Below, in pieces: positions 1 through 10,248 of a stretch of 64,000 nt of DNA. Source of the stretch: Coriaria nepalensis (taxonomy: Eukaryota; Streptophyta; Magnoliopsida; Cucurbitales; Coriariaceae). Under the pieces are notes generated by a model, which was not told where the DNA came from, did not search any database, and was given only the letters and a program-made list of their open reading frames with translations. Within the stretch, counting starts at the first letter, position 1, and each line of letters starts with the position of its first letter. The stretch covers positions 10,196,501 to 10,260,500 of the forward strand of contig CP114492.1 in assembly GCA_027186245.1 (NCBI GenBank), given 5' to 3'. A program made the position numbers and the translations under genes.

Positions 1-393
1 TTTGTTTTCCTGTATATCTGATTATCTGGGTTTTTTGTTTTGGTTTTCAATCTTCTCTATTCACTTTTCTCTGAGCTAAATCTGAAATTCCAAATCGGAA
101 TTTTCAATTCATTAACTCATCCATATCTTTTCTATATTAGATCTAATAAATTGGCCCCTCTAAAATTCTTCTGGATTGGTTTAGATCTAGTGAACTCAAT
201 TTTCATGATTTCCCTTTGATTTCCTTTGGATCTATAGTATATTTTTTCCCCGATCTAATTAAATTTGAAGTTTTTTTTTTTACCTTGATTTTGGAGTCAA
301 CCTGTTAGATTTCCCCATGAGAAATAGTTTATCAAGTCACCACCTCATTAATATTATATTCAAAATTTGACTTAGTGAAGAATTGCAGGAAGA
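1..393 (+). other. 5' UTR intron or leader of the small 11-mer-repeat gene
   Basis: This stretch is T-rich, intron-like sequence with no reading frame of note. It ends in a pyrimidine-poor but usable acceptor (ttgcag at about 384-389) five bases before the ATG at 394. I infer an intron in the 5' untranslated region whose donor lies before the window start. Confidence 0.5.
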
Positions 394-657
394 ATGGGAA
401 GCAAGGCACCAAGTTGGGCTGACCAGTGGGGATCAAGAAATTATGGGGTTGAAGACGAGAATGAAAAGGATATGACGACTCACAAAGGGAGCGGCGGAGA
501 CAAGAAGATGGACAAGGCCAAGGCAGCAGCTTCGGCCGGATTCGACAAGGCCAAGGCAGCAGCTTCTATCGGCGCCATGAAAGTCAAATCCGGTACCTCA
601 GTTGGTATCAAATGGGTCAAAACTCAGTATCAGAAAAGACAATCCAATTCCAAGTAA
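394..657 (+). CDS. Small basic protein with 11-residue amphipathic repeats, function unknown
   Basis: A single coding exon of 87 residues. The N-terminal third is hydrophilic (WADQWGSRNYGVEDENE). From about residue 38 there are four 11-residue blocks: MDKAKAAASAG, FDKAKAAASIG, AMKVKSGTSVG and IKWVKTQYQKR. The first two are also a DNA-level repeat: 23 identical bases at 511-533 and 544-566, period 33 nt. Lysine, alanine and small hydrophobic residues in 11-mer periodicity are typical of amphipathic helices that lie on membranes or lipid surfaces, as in LEA-type or synuclein-like proteins. That comparison is inference. I see no signal peptide or transmembrane segment. The start is supported by the AAGAATGG context just after a likely 5' UTR acceptor. 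I recognise it as a conserved-looking plant small protein but cannot name it. ATG8 lies downstream on the opposite strand, convergent. Confidence 0.75.
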   Translation: MGSKAPSWADQWGSRNYGVEDENEKDMTTHKGSGGDKKMDKAKAAASAGFDKAKAAASIGAMKVKSGTSVGIKWVKTQYQKRQSNSK

Positions 658-1011
658 AAAAGAAAAAACTTTATGACAAATTGGGATTGTACCCATTGCT
701 TGTACTGATGTTTTTGCATCTCTGTATTTGCTACATTATTGTAACTGGTGATATATGGTAGCATAAGATTTCTCATATGGATTCAACCAAGTGTGACGGT
801 AAAGTAAAGCTCTTTAACACCATTTCATAAATTTGAAAATATGACTAGTTATTCCGTCTGTCCATTGTTTCAACTCCAAGTTATGAACTGTTTATGTCGG
901 AGTTATACAGAAAAGAACGACCAAGTATGAATTTACAGCTAAAGTGAATTAGACACTTATTTTTATCCATTTTCTATGCACACCCATTTAAAAAGAAGCT
1001 TGATAAAAATT

Positions 1012-2047
1012 TCAGCACAATCCGAATGTGTTCTCCCCACTGTAGGTCATGTATAAGAAGCCGTCTTCATCCTTATTTTCCTCATAGATTGCAGACATCA
1101 TCGCAGCTGCAAATAGGAATTTATCGGATAAAAGCAAAATCAGTAAAACCAAGGGTTTACTGAAACTATATATATAAATAGCATGATTTTCCCAATAGTA
1201 GTAAGATACTCACCAGTGGGGGGAAGAATATTCTTAACGAAGATGAAGATAGCCTTCTCGGGGCTGAGCTTGATTCTCTTTCTTACTACATAAACAAACT
1301 GGCCAACAGTCAAATCAGCAGGAACCAGATATCTGCAATCATTAAAAATGACAATAATGAAGATCAAGTCATGCTAGAAATTCTTAATTACATCAGGCAA
1401 AAGTAGGAATAAACAGCAGCGAAGAAGCAAAAGAGAAGAGAATGACAAACTTTTTCTTATCAACATCAGGCACGTCACTCTTTTCAGCCCTTTCCACGAT
1501 CACCTACACCAGAAGTACAAATAATGATCAAAAAGGGTGTTTCAGTTACATAGAAATCAAATCATAACACAGAGAAAAAAGCATACGGGTATTCTATCAG
1601 GATACTTCTCTCTTATACGAGCAGATTCCGCCTGCCTCCTCTCTGCTCGTGAAAGAACCAACAGACTTTAGTTTAAATTTATAAAGACCAAATCAAAAGC
1701 TCAAATATGAAATCCATTTCGCTCTGTCGGGGCATCGATATAATAAGAACCCAAAATAATTACTATGAAGAAAATGGTCCATATAAACAATTTAACCGAT
1801 AATTTTAAAAGGCTTTCAGGTCAGCCTACTACAAATATTCAACATTATCATATCTAAAATCAAGTTTTATAATTTCTACGTGTTCAGGCCAGAAAAAACA
1901 GAGACTGATAAGTCTGATATGCATCAAGAACAATCCAATAAAACCCAAGCGAAAAAATAAAATAAAAAATAAATAAAAAACTGAATTAGGTTATTGAACA
2001 GAAAGCAAACCCAAGGGGTGTTCAATCTTGAACGAGCTTTTAGCCAT
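1012..2047 (-). CDS. ATG8: Autophagy-related ubiquitin-like protein ATG8
   Basis: Five exons on the minus strand: 2047-2011, 1642-1587, 1503-1451, 1332-1214 and 1106-1012. Together they encode 119 residues with clean GT/AG junctions. The protein starts [18 protein letters not shown] and contains [30 protein letters not shown] and the C-terminal [10 protein letters not shown], all ATG8 hallmarks. ATG8 is conjugated to phosphatidylethanolamine through the Gly of TFG after ATG4 trimming, and it builds autophagosomes and recruits cargo through AIM-binding pockets. The sequence matches clade I plant ATG8 (c/d type), not the ATG8h/i type that ends at Gly. Only Leu-Cys follow the scissile Gly, which is a short tail. 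An acceptor-like CTTAG about 17-18 bases upstream of the ATG suggests a 5' UTR intron, as is common in ATG8 genes. Confidence 0.95.
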
Positions 2048-3350
2048 GGCGATCCTTCGGTATCTAAGATATAAACGAAAAACAACAGAGAATTAGCCGC
2101 AAAACACCATCATAAACAAGAAAGAAAATCGAAATTACAGAAAAATTTATAATAAACAGAAATTTCGCTTACAAATTTGGAAATGAAGGGAGAGAGAAGA
2201 AAGGGTTTTTAGGGTTAGTTCGATAGAAGAAACCCCAACAAACAAGCAAAGAATTCAACAACACTCTTTGACGCGGGTAGATACCGTATTTATGGGCTTC
2301 ACCTCCGTCTTTTCTTCATTCCCATCGCGTTTTCTGTGCTACCTTGACAAAACTCTAGGCCCACTTAGAAAAAAAAAACCCAGTTCTATGAAGCAATTTG
2401 GGCTATACTGTACAGACTTCTGAAACAGCCCAAATTGATCATGGGCTCTGATGTAGAAGCAACCCAACAAACACAACTTGCATAAAATAAGAATATAAGA
2501 GAGTCCACAAGTCAATCAATAAAATTAATAATTTTAGTTAATTTTTATTTAAGATAAATATATTAAATTTATAAAATAATATATATTAAAAAATTTGTAT
2601 AAATCTTATATAATATATAAATTAATAATTTTTTTTATCAAATTTAATTATGATAATTTTTTTATTGGCAACAAAAAGTTATTATATCTTTTAAAAAAAT
2701 ATGATTTAATTATTAATTAATTTTTTAAAACTGATATCAATTTATATTTTATCTCTAATTTTTTTTAATATTACTTGAATCTATAAATTTCATTATTTGA
2801 AATATAGTAAACCTTAATGAATTATTAAATATCTTAATGAATTATTAAATATCCAAAATTTAGTATTTTACTAAATTTATAAATTTTTTTATCTTAAAAG
2901 TATTAATTATCGAGATTGTAATATTTTTTTTTGGGCAAAAATTATATCAACTAATTAAGAACTAATATATGTAGTAAAATATAATGCAAATATATATATA
3001 GTAAAATATAATGCAAAAGGACAAGTGGGAATCATAGCCTCATTGGATATAAAATACGTTGTCAAAATTCTTCAAAGCAACCCCACTTGGAAGGTTGCGT
3101 TTGGATTGGAAAGAACAATTTGACTTATTCCGAATGAGTAAACAAAGCAAAAACGCCAAACACCGCCTTAGCTACATTTAGGTACGTAACACATTTATTT
3201 ATCTTTATTATTATTATAATAATCCACACCCCATCACCATAAATGACAAAAAGAGAAAGAAGCAAAGTAAATGCAATGCTTCACGAAATTCCCAAAGTGT
3301 TGCAGGCAAAAGAAAGTAAGAAGAGACAAAGGAGAGAGAAACAAGAAGAG

Positions 3351-3507
3351 GAGAGAGAGAGAGAGGATTTGTTGGTATGTTTGGTTTGATGTAATAAATG
3401 GCGGATTGAACAGAACAAAAACATAGCAACAGGCTTTCTGTGTGTGTACCCATAAATCATAAATGCTGGAGAGAGAGAGGGAGAGAGAGAGGGAGAGAGA
3501 GAGGGTC
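3351..3507 (+). repeat. GA-rich microsatellite tracts
   Basis: Two GA-rich tracts (3351-3364 and 3469-3507, the second with interspersed GGG) on the + strand. About 230 bp downstream a pure CT tract could pair with them in single-stranded nucleic acid. Confidence 0.85.
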
Positions 3508-3730
3508 TCCCATTAAAAGCTCCACATTTGTCTCCGTGAGTTTCTTCACGATTCCTTTCCTTTAGAATTCAATATTCGAACTTCCCCTTCATTCTTAGGT
3601 GGTTGAGAATTATAAATGCTTGCTTGAATCCATTTGAATTCTGAGACCCTACCACCTTTCCAACTTTGTTTTAAAAAGGCCTCCTCCTTCTCCACTTTCT
3701 CTTCCCATTTCGTTACTACCTGCCTACCAC

Positions 3731-3733
<3 letters not shown>

Positions 3734-3762
<29 letters not shown>
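3734..3762 (+). repeat. (TC)n microsatellite
   Basis: About 14 uninterrupted TC units. It is complementary to the GA tracts at 3351-3507. Confidence 0.95.
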
Positions 3763-3766
<4 letters not shown>

Positions 3767-4092
3767 GCTTCTTTTTCAGTCCAGAATTCCGGCAAGCATA
3801 CGTTATGGTCACAGTGTCCAAACAGAACCGTTTTGCACTTGAAAGAGACGGAAGCTATGTTAGTTGGCAGGTAAATGGAATGTGGGGGGGTTTGACGGGA
3901 TATTGGTCCGGTTCAATAAGAAAGCCGTGCTCCAGCAAAACTTCGTATTGGACCCGTTTTTTTTTATTGAGCCGTGCCAATATCACGTGCCACTTGCTCT
4001 CTTTCTCTTCTCACATTCTACTTCTCATCTCTTCCTCGTAAAACAATGCTTACTCAACTCTCTCCTCTTAGCTCTTGCTATATATACATATA

Positions 4093-4140
4093 TATAGTTA
4101 TAGTTATAGTTATAGTTATAGTTATAGTTATAGTTATAGT
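4093..4140 (+). repeat. (TATAGT)8 hexanucleotide repeat
   Basis: Eight perfect copies of TATAGT, flanked by TA dinucleotides. The perfect copies suggest recent slippage and probable length polymorphism. Confidence 0.95.
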
Positions 4141-4384
4141 TATATAGTTGTATATATAGGCATTGACTATATTCTTTTACTGTTTCTGCAATCTTTTCTT
4201 CGGTTTGGCAGCACAAATGCAAGATCAGATTCCTCACTATAGTTTTTTGTGTCTTTTACAGTTACTGTTATTTCTCTCCCTTTCCTTCTTAATGATTTCA
4301 GGGTAATTAGTCGTAATCATATAAAGATATATATATGTTCCAAACTGGCTGTCTTGATTAGAGCAACTCCAGCTAATCTTCTCT

Positions 4385-6010
4385 ACATCGCCTATGAACT
4401 TCCAGTCGAATGAAGCGATGCACGCGTTACCTCTCAGCGCCTTCCACTCACAATCTGCATATCAAGTTACTTGCTCATCAAGAATGTAATACAACACTTG
4501 ACATGATAACAATTTACCTTTGTAATATAATCGATAAATTAATTACCGGGTGGTGTGCTGCAACAAAATCTCCGGTCATTGATATTTCCACGTCAAGTCC
4601 GATAAACCATGATCTCTGTGAGACATCTTCGTTAGCATACTTGTGTACAACATACCTGAGATAGCAATCCGAATGTCAATATGTGATTGTATCCTTCTAA
4701 AGGAGTAGAACTAGTACTGGTTTATTGATATGTAAGAAGCCAAGTCTTTTGAAATGTGGCATATGTAGCGTGACGGAAATACTTTTTACCCGCCTCGCGG
4801 AATCTCCGGTACTCGGGTTCATAGTACCTTACCCCTCTGTATCAAATGAATGTCGATATAGTACTTAAGAGACTAAAAACTAATACATTGAGAAGAAAAC
4901 CTATATATATGCCTTACTTTTGTGAAATAACAGGACCGGATTTCATGCATCTAAGGTATACCTGTGGCTCGGATCGATGTCTGACTAGTGTTTCGCCAAG
5001 AGTTCCTGTAACTTGTGTTGATATTGGATTGTCCGATTTGGCATATACATTCTATAGAAAGTAATAGAGATTAGCTTACCGATATTTACATGAATATCAT
5101 CATCAACTTTGATGTAGAAATCAGCATCCCATGTTGAAACAGCTGTAGCAAAATACATCTTTGTTTTTAGCAGACAATTCAACGTGGTCCTGCAATAAAA
5201 AGACCATACATTCTGTGAAAATTGTCTGAATATAATTAATTGATAACATAAAAGAGGAAAGAAGGTAGAAATGAGAATCGTTACCAGCCTGAGCAAGCCT
5301 CCATGCTTTTTGTCCTCTGCTTCAATTGCTCTGTCTTGAATACACCCTGACGTGGCACTGCAGAAAAGAAGGAAAAAAATGAGAATGTTTATGTTAAACA
5401 ACCAAGGAGAAATCTGCATTGCACCTTCTATTTTATGTGATTCCTTTTCCGGCAGAAAACCCGAGTCCAATCCGATAAATGGATTGAAGTCTGAAGAGTA
5501 CGGCCTTCTCTTCCTCCGACTTCTTTATTTTCTAATAACTCTCACTTATTAGCAGATTGAAGACAGAATAAACGAAAAAAATTAACAAAAGTATCATAAC
5601 CTCGAGTTATTCATGTAGCACGAACGGAATCTCGCCTTTTCCGGCTGCTAAAGGCAGTATTAATTCCTATAACCATTAGTTACCGACTTATTTTCCGGGA
5701 CGTTTCATTCATCGTTATGTTTCAGATGAAGTCAAGTCGCTTACTAGTATCAATTCACGACGTGCCTTTGCAGCAGCTAATTCAATCTCCAAACTTGAAA
5801 TACTTCTATCTAATGTCCTAAATTCAACTTATTATTAGTACACATTAGAATCAAACTTGTTGTAATCTGAAAAAATAGTAGCACTCACGATACGGCATTA
5901 CAACTATTAGAAACTCGACCGTATACATTTTTTGATACGCGATTTACTTGTTTCCGATCACAGCCCTCTGAAACTAACTTAAACTGCTCAGCTTCTCCGG
6001 CCGTCGTAAA
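4385..6010 (-). pseudogene. Decayed GT31 beta-1,3-galactosyltransferase gene
   Basis: Pieces of a plant beta-1,3-galactosyltransferase (DUF4094 plus GT31 domain) appear in order on the minus strand. They are: a DUF4094 segment (CDRKQVNRVSKNVYGRVSN, near 5985-5890), the coiled segment SSLEIELAAAKARREL (near 5810-5730), VIGINTAFSSRKRRDSVRAT (near 5676-5614), [13 protein letters not shown] (near 5345-5300), the catalytic stretch [18 protein letters not shown] with its DDD metal-binding motif (near 5135-5080), GVRYYEPEYR (near 4835), YFRHAT, ISKDLASYISINQ (near 4755-4719), VVHKYANEDVSQRSWFIGLD (near 4650-4590) and DCEWKALRGNACIASFDW (near 4454-4400). Intron positions are kept, so this is a duplicated copy and not a processed one. 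Lesions: a TGA at 5613-5611 replaces the Trp expected after RAT, and reading frames shift near 4760 and 4585. An intact relative would add beta-1,3-galactose in the Golgi, for example to arabinogalactan proteins. It lies head-to-head with the RRP6L3 gene. Confidence 0.88.
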
Positions 6011-6391
6011 TGTGATGGCATTTTAGGCTCATAAACTAATCTTTAACCCAAGTAGTTTAATATGACCATACATTAACGTGCAGAACGACATAGCGATCCA
6101 GATTTGTGATTTAGGGGAGCGAGTCCAACGACACCTAACAAGACTAACATCTGGTCCTCTATGCATTAAATCGTGGAGCGACGTAAGAAATGCTGCCGTC
6201 CTTCAGTAAACGACATGATGGAATTTAATAACTGACATCGTGCCGCGCGCCAGCAAATGCTGTCGTCGTCCTCTCGTAACCAAGCCGCCGCCAACCGCCA
6301 CCATCTCGACCTCTGAGAGAGAGCTAGGGCAAAGCTGAAAACAGCAAATACAAAGGGAACGAGTGAGAGAGAAGAGTAGATTGTAGTTGTA

Positions 6392-9300
6392 ATGGAATAC
6401 AGGAACAAGGTGAAGATCGTTCTTACCGTAGCTTCTTTCGCTGCTCTCACAATCTTCTTCACTGTAAGACGCCGGAAGAAGCAGAATCGCATTCGAAGTT
6501 CGTGTTATTTACGAGACGACCTGAAGCCTCAGTACACGTTTAAGCGAGTCCCTGCCGACAATTCCTACTCTCTATTCAAGCACCTCAAGCTTGACGACTC
6601 GCACAATGGTAAGATATTCTGCCTAATGTGTTTGGTTGCTGAGAAAATGCGCATAAATAGAATTCAATATAAATCATTTTCTTCGATTTCATGTTGTCTA
6701 ATGCAGATACCAAGTATAGTTCTCACCCATACGAGGCAGAAATCCAGTCATTGCTGGAAAATCCTCTGCTCGATTTCAATTTTTTCCCTGAACGTATGGA
6801 TTTGAAAATGAGGGAAGAGTACATTTGGATAGATACGGAGTCAGAGTTAAAGAAACTCGTGAAATTGTTAAGTGGAGAGCGGGCATTTGCTGTTGATACT
6901 GAGCAGCATAGCTTAAGATCCTTTCTAGGTTTCACTGCTCTAATCCAGGTACATAGTTAGTTGAACTTGTATATATATTTGTGATCAATTATCTTTCTAT
7001 ATCTTGATTTGTTGAAATTCTTACAGATATCTACTGAAAAGGAAGATTATTTGTTGGACACAATTGCTCTACACGATTCAATGGGTATTCTTTGTCCGGT
7101 TTTTGCAGATGGTAGTATCTGTAAGGTACAGGAATTAAAAGCTTCTGCCTCTCTCTGTTTCATGTTAATACTTTTCTCACATTTTAAATCATGCAAGCGT
7201 TGATCTAATTGCTTTTTAGGTGTTCCATGGCTCTGATAATGATGTTGTATGGCTACAAAGAGATTTCCACATTTACATTGCTAATTTATTTGATACTGCA
7301 AAGGAGAGTTACTGGTCTTCTCATTCCTCTATCCCTCTGCCTTGGATTACATGTTTTGGAAAATCCACATAGAGAGAACTACTTTTTCCCGACATGAATT
7401 TATTTTCATATTACTACGGTGCAGGCATGTGAGGTGCTGTCAAAACCACAAAAGTCGCTTGCATACTTACTTGAAACTTACTGTGGCGTGGCCACAAACA
7501 AACTGTTACAGGTTAGCTTTGGCAATGAAAAGAGATATTCATATGATTGCTCCTTATGGAATTATAATGGGTACGAGACCACATATTTCTGCTTGTTTTT
7601 GTTCTTGATGTCTTATAGCGCGAAGATTGGAGACAGCGACCCCTGTCAGTAGAGATGGTGGAATATGCTCGAACAGATGCACATTACCTACTCTACATTG
7701 CAAACTGTTTACTGTCTGAGCTCAAACAGCAAGATAATGGTATGTTTTAAATTATTGAGTCTGTGTTTGATCTCATTCATTTGGTGTTTAAACTGTTCCA
7801 GCTCACCTGCTATAAAAATAGTAAGAATGATTTGTGTGAATCGTCTGATCCGATATAATATGTCCAATAATTTACCAAATTTCGGACAGTTGAGAAAATC
7901 TAAATATACTAATGTATCAGAAAACTCTTGTCCCGATGACAAATTCCGTTTTGTTCATGAGGCTAGTCGGCGTTCAAACATGATTTGTTTGCAACTTTTC
8001 GCAAAAGAGATTGAAGCTTATCCTGGAGAGTCTGCGGCATCATCAATATCCTCTAGATGTTTTAATGGTCGAGGAGGAGGTTGTTCATCAGTTCCCTCTC
8101 ACCCTGAGGTTGCTTCTTTCTCTTTTACTTTTAATTTAAGTTGAAAGTAGCACTTAAATACAGACTTTGATATCTGTTAGCCATTTTCCTTATTTAATTT
8201 TCTCTTAAATTCAGTTTCAAGATCTCGTGAGGAGATTATGTGCTTGGCGAGATCTCATGGTCAGTAGCTAATTTTTCCTGAAAGTTCTAACCTCTTGTTC
8301 ACATTATTAGGTTGACTAGATAAGTTATCTGATTTCCTTACTCTTTCAATTAAACCATCTTATTCACGTACAAGAATAATGTGTTTTGATTCAGGCCCGG
8401 GTCCATGATGAGACCCCAAGATATGTGTTGTCAGATCAAGCTATCATTGTTCTTGCAGATCAAGCTCCAAAAACTGCATCAGAAATTGACCAAGCCATTT
8501 CACAAGCTGATCAGAACCTTGATTCGAGCTTTAATTCCAATCTTCCATCTCCATCTCCAGTTGTTTCTAGTCACTTGGATGATCTCTGTCATCTCTTGCA
8601 AGACAAGATAACTGACCTTGATAATATCATCACAATGGCTCTACAGAGGTGCCTAGGTCCTAATGGTAGTTGCCCACTTTCTATATTTAATTACGGCTTA
8701 TTGGTCAACCACAACCTTAAAACTATCAGACTAGTGTCCAAACAACATGGGTTTAAAAATGCAAAGCAAGTTTCTAAGAAGATTTCTAGGCAGCTGTTTG
8801 TTCAGAAGTTTTCCTGCAAAGCTCCTGTTTATCACAATTGCAGGATCTATGCCAATGATAACAGGTTGCTCTGTTACTGTGATCGTAGAAAGCTTGAATG
8901 GTCGGTACTGCAATCTTCTCTTATATAGATATAAAATTTTCTTCTGTATTTGTTGCTCATTGTGTTATTCAACTTAGGTATCTTCGTAGAGATCTGGCAG
9001 AACTTGTTGATGATCATCCTCCTGCCATAAGGCTTCTCTTTGAACCCAAAGGCCGCCCGGAAGATGAGGATAATGACTTTTATATCCAAAGTAAAAAGAA
9101 TATATGTGTCGGTTGTGGTGAAGGAAATCACTACTTGCGTTATCGTATAATTCCCTCATGCTATAGGATGCATTTTCCCGAGCATTTGAAAAGCCACCGT
9201 TCTCATGATATTGTTCTTCTTTGTGTGGATTGCCATGAAGTTGCCCATGCTGCTGCTGAAAAGCATAAGAAGCAGATTGCTGCTGAATTTGGGATTCCAC

Positions 9301-10248
9301 TTTTTGTCCATAAAGTGGTTGATCCAGGACAGGCAGAGGTTTTAAATGGGTCATCATCTAACTCAGGGGCCCACTTTGAGGATGCGGGTGTTTCTCCTTT
9401 GCAGTTAAGAACAGCTGCAATGGCTCTCTTGCGCCATGGATCAAGAATGCCATCTGACCGCTGCAAGGAACTAACAGAGGTGTCCCTTTGGATCAGATTA
9501 CAGCTTTCTTAATTAAATATATTTCTATGGATTGGGTTTCATGTTTCTTTTATGTATTTGCAGATTGTCATGAGATACTATGGAGGAAGGGAGATATCTC
9601 ATGAGGATTTGGAAAGGGCTTTACTGGTTGGCATGAGTCCCCATGAGAGAAGACGGCTTGAAAAAAAGAAAGGTTTGTCGCTCAACAAATGTATGCGTGG
9701 ACCAGAGAAGCAGAACAATGCTTGTGAAGAATTGAACAGTTCAGATGTAACAGATGAAACCAGTGATTTAGGCAACATAACTTTTAGTGCTGATCCAGGG
9801 ATTGGTGATGAAGTTGCTAATGGAGTTTCTGATGGAGACGTCTGTGTTTTAAATGACGAAGGTAACTTTGAGGAGAGATATTGTAACGGAACTGGTCAAA
9901 CTAAGTTCAATCCGAAATTATCATTATTAGGACATGGACCACATGGGAAGCAAGTTGTTGATCATCTGCTAAATGAAGATGGTGAAGAAGGGATAGGTAA
10001 GTTCTGTCAAAGGTGGAGACAAGTGTTAGTAGATGCTGTTCGGCCTCGTTTCTTACCTACCGGTTGGCATGTAACTCACAGGTACGCTCATTGCTCTCCT
10101 AATTGATATAAAACATCATAATGCCTTCATCGGAAGCATTGCATCACTTAACCCATAGCAAATGGAGCATAATACGGACCAATACCAGCACAGCTAACTT
10201 ACATTCATGCCCTTATGTGAGGAGATACTGTTTCTTTGCAGTGGTTGA
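6392..10248 (+). CDS. RRP6L3: RRP6-like 3: membrane-anchored DEDDy 3'-5' exonuclease with HNH-like zinc motif
   Basis: Exons: 6392-6608, 6707-6948, 7027-7125, 7220-7303, 7425-7511, 7619-7739, 7921-8108, 8215-8259, 8395-8900, 8978-9479, 9564-10081 and 10242-10248 (871 residues). Residues about 7-25 form a transmembrane segment followed by RRRKKQ. The exonuclease domain has motif [10 protein letters not shown] (D136, E138), motif [11 protein letters not shown] (D194) and motif [12 protein letters not shown] (Y259, D263), so it should trim RNA or DNA from 3' ends. An HRDC-like segment follows ([18 protein letters not shown]). Near residues 573-620, CVGCG and [16 protein letters not shown] form an HNH-like zinc site, as in animal EXD2. 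Odd points: the donor after 7303 reads GAGAGT instead of GTGAGT, and retaining that intron would stop translation. The last exon adds only Gly-stop, where homologous sequence seems to continue past a TGA at 10246 and an inserted base. The gene may be losing function, or the assembly may carry errors. Confidence 0.85.

Larger units (their letters stand above)
2048..4380. other. Intergenic: ATG8 leader/promoter, AT-rich spacer, purine/pyrimidine tracts
   Basis: From 2048 to about 2330 lie the ATG8 leader and promoter, including a likely 5' UTR intron. From 2500 to 3050 the sequence is very AT-rich with no coding signal. From 3050 to 4380 there are several short open frames created by GA and CT repeats. 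None shows a recognisable domain or a convincing exon chain, so I leave them unannotated. Confidence 0.5.

Noticed and set aside
3634..4041. Open frame of 135 codons on the + strand
   Set aside because: It runs through a TC microsatellite, is rich in Ser, Leu and Phe from low-complexity DNA, and shows no domain or splice pattern.
7665..8144. Long frame in RRP6L3 suggesting that exon 7 starts near 7830
   Set aside because: The acceptor at 7920 gives the continuous [15 protein letters not shown] join, and the upstream part reads as intron.
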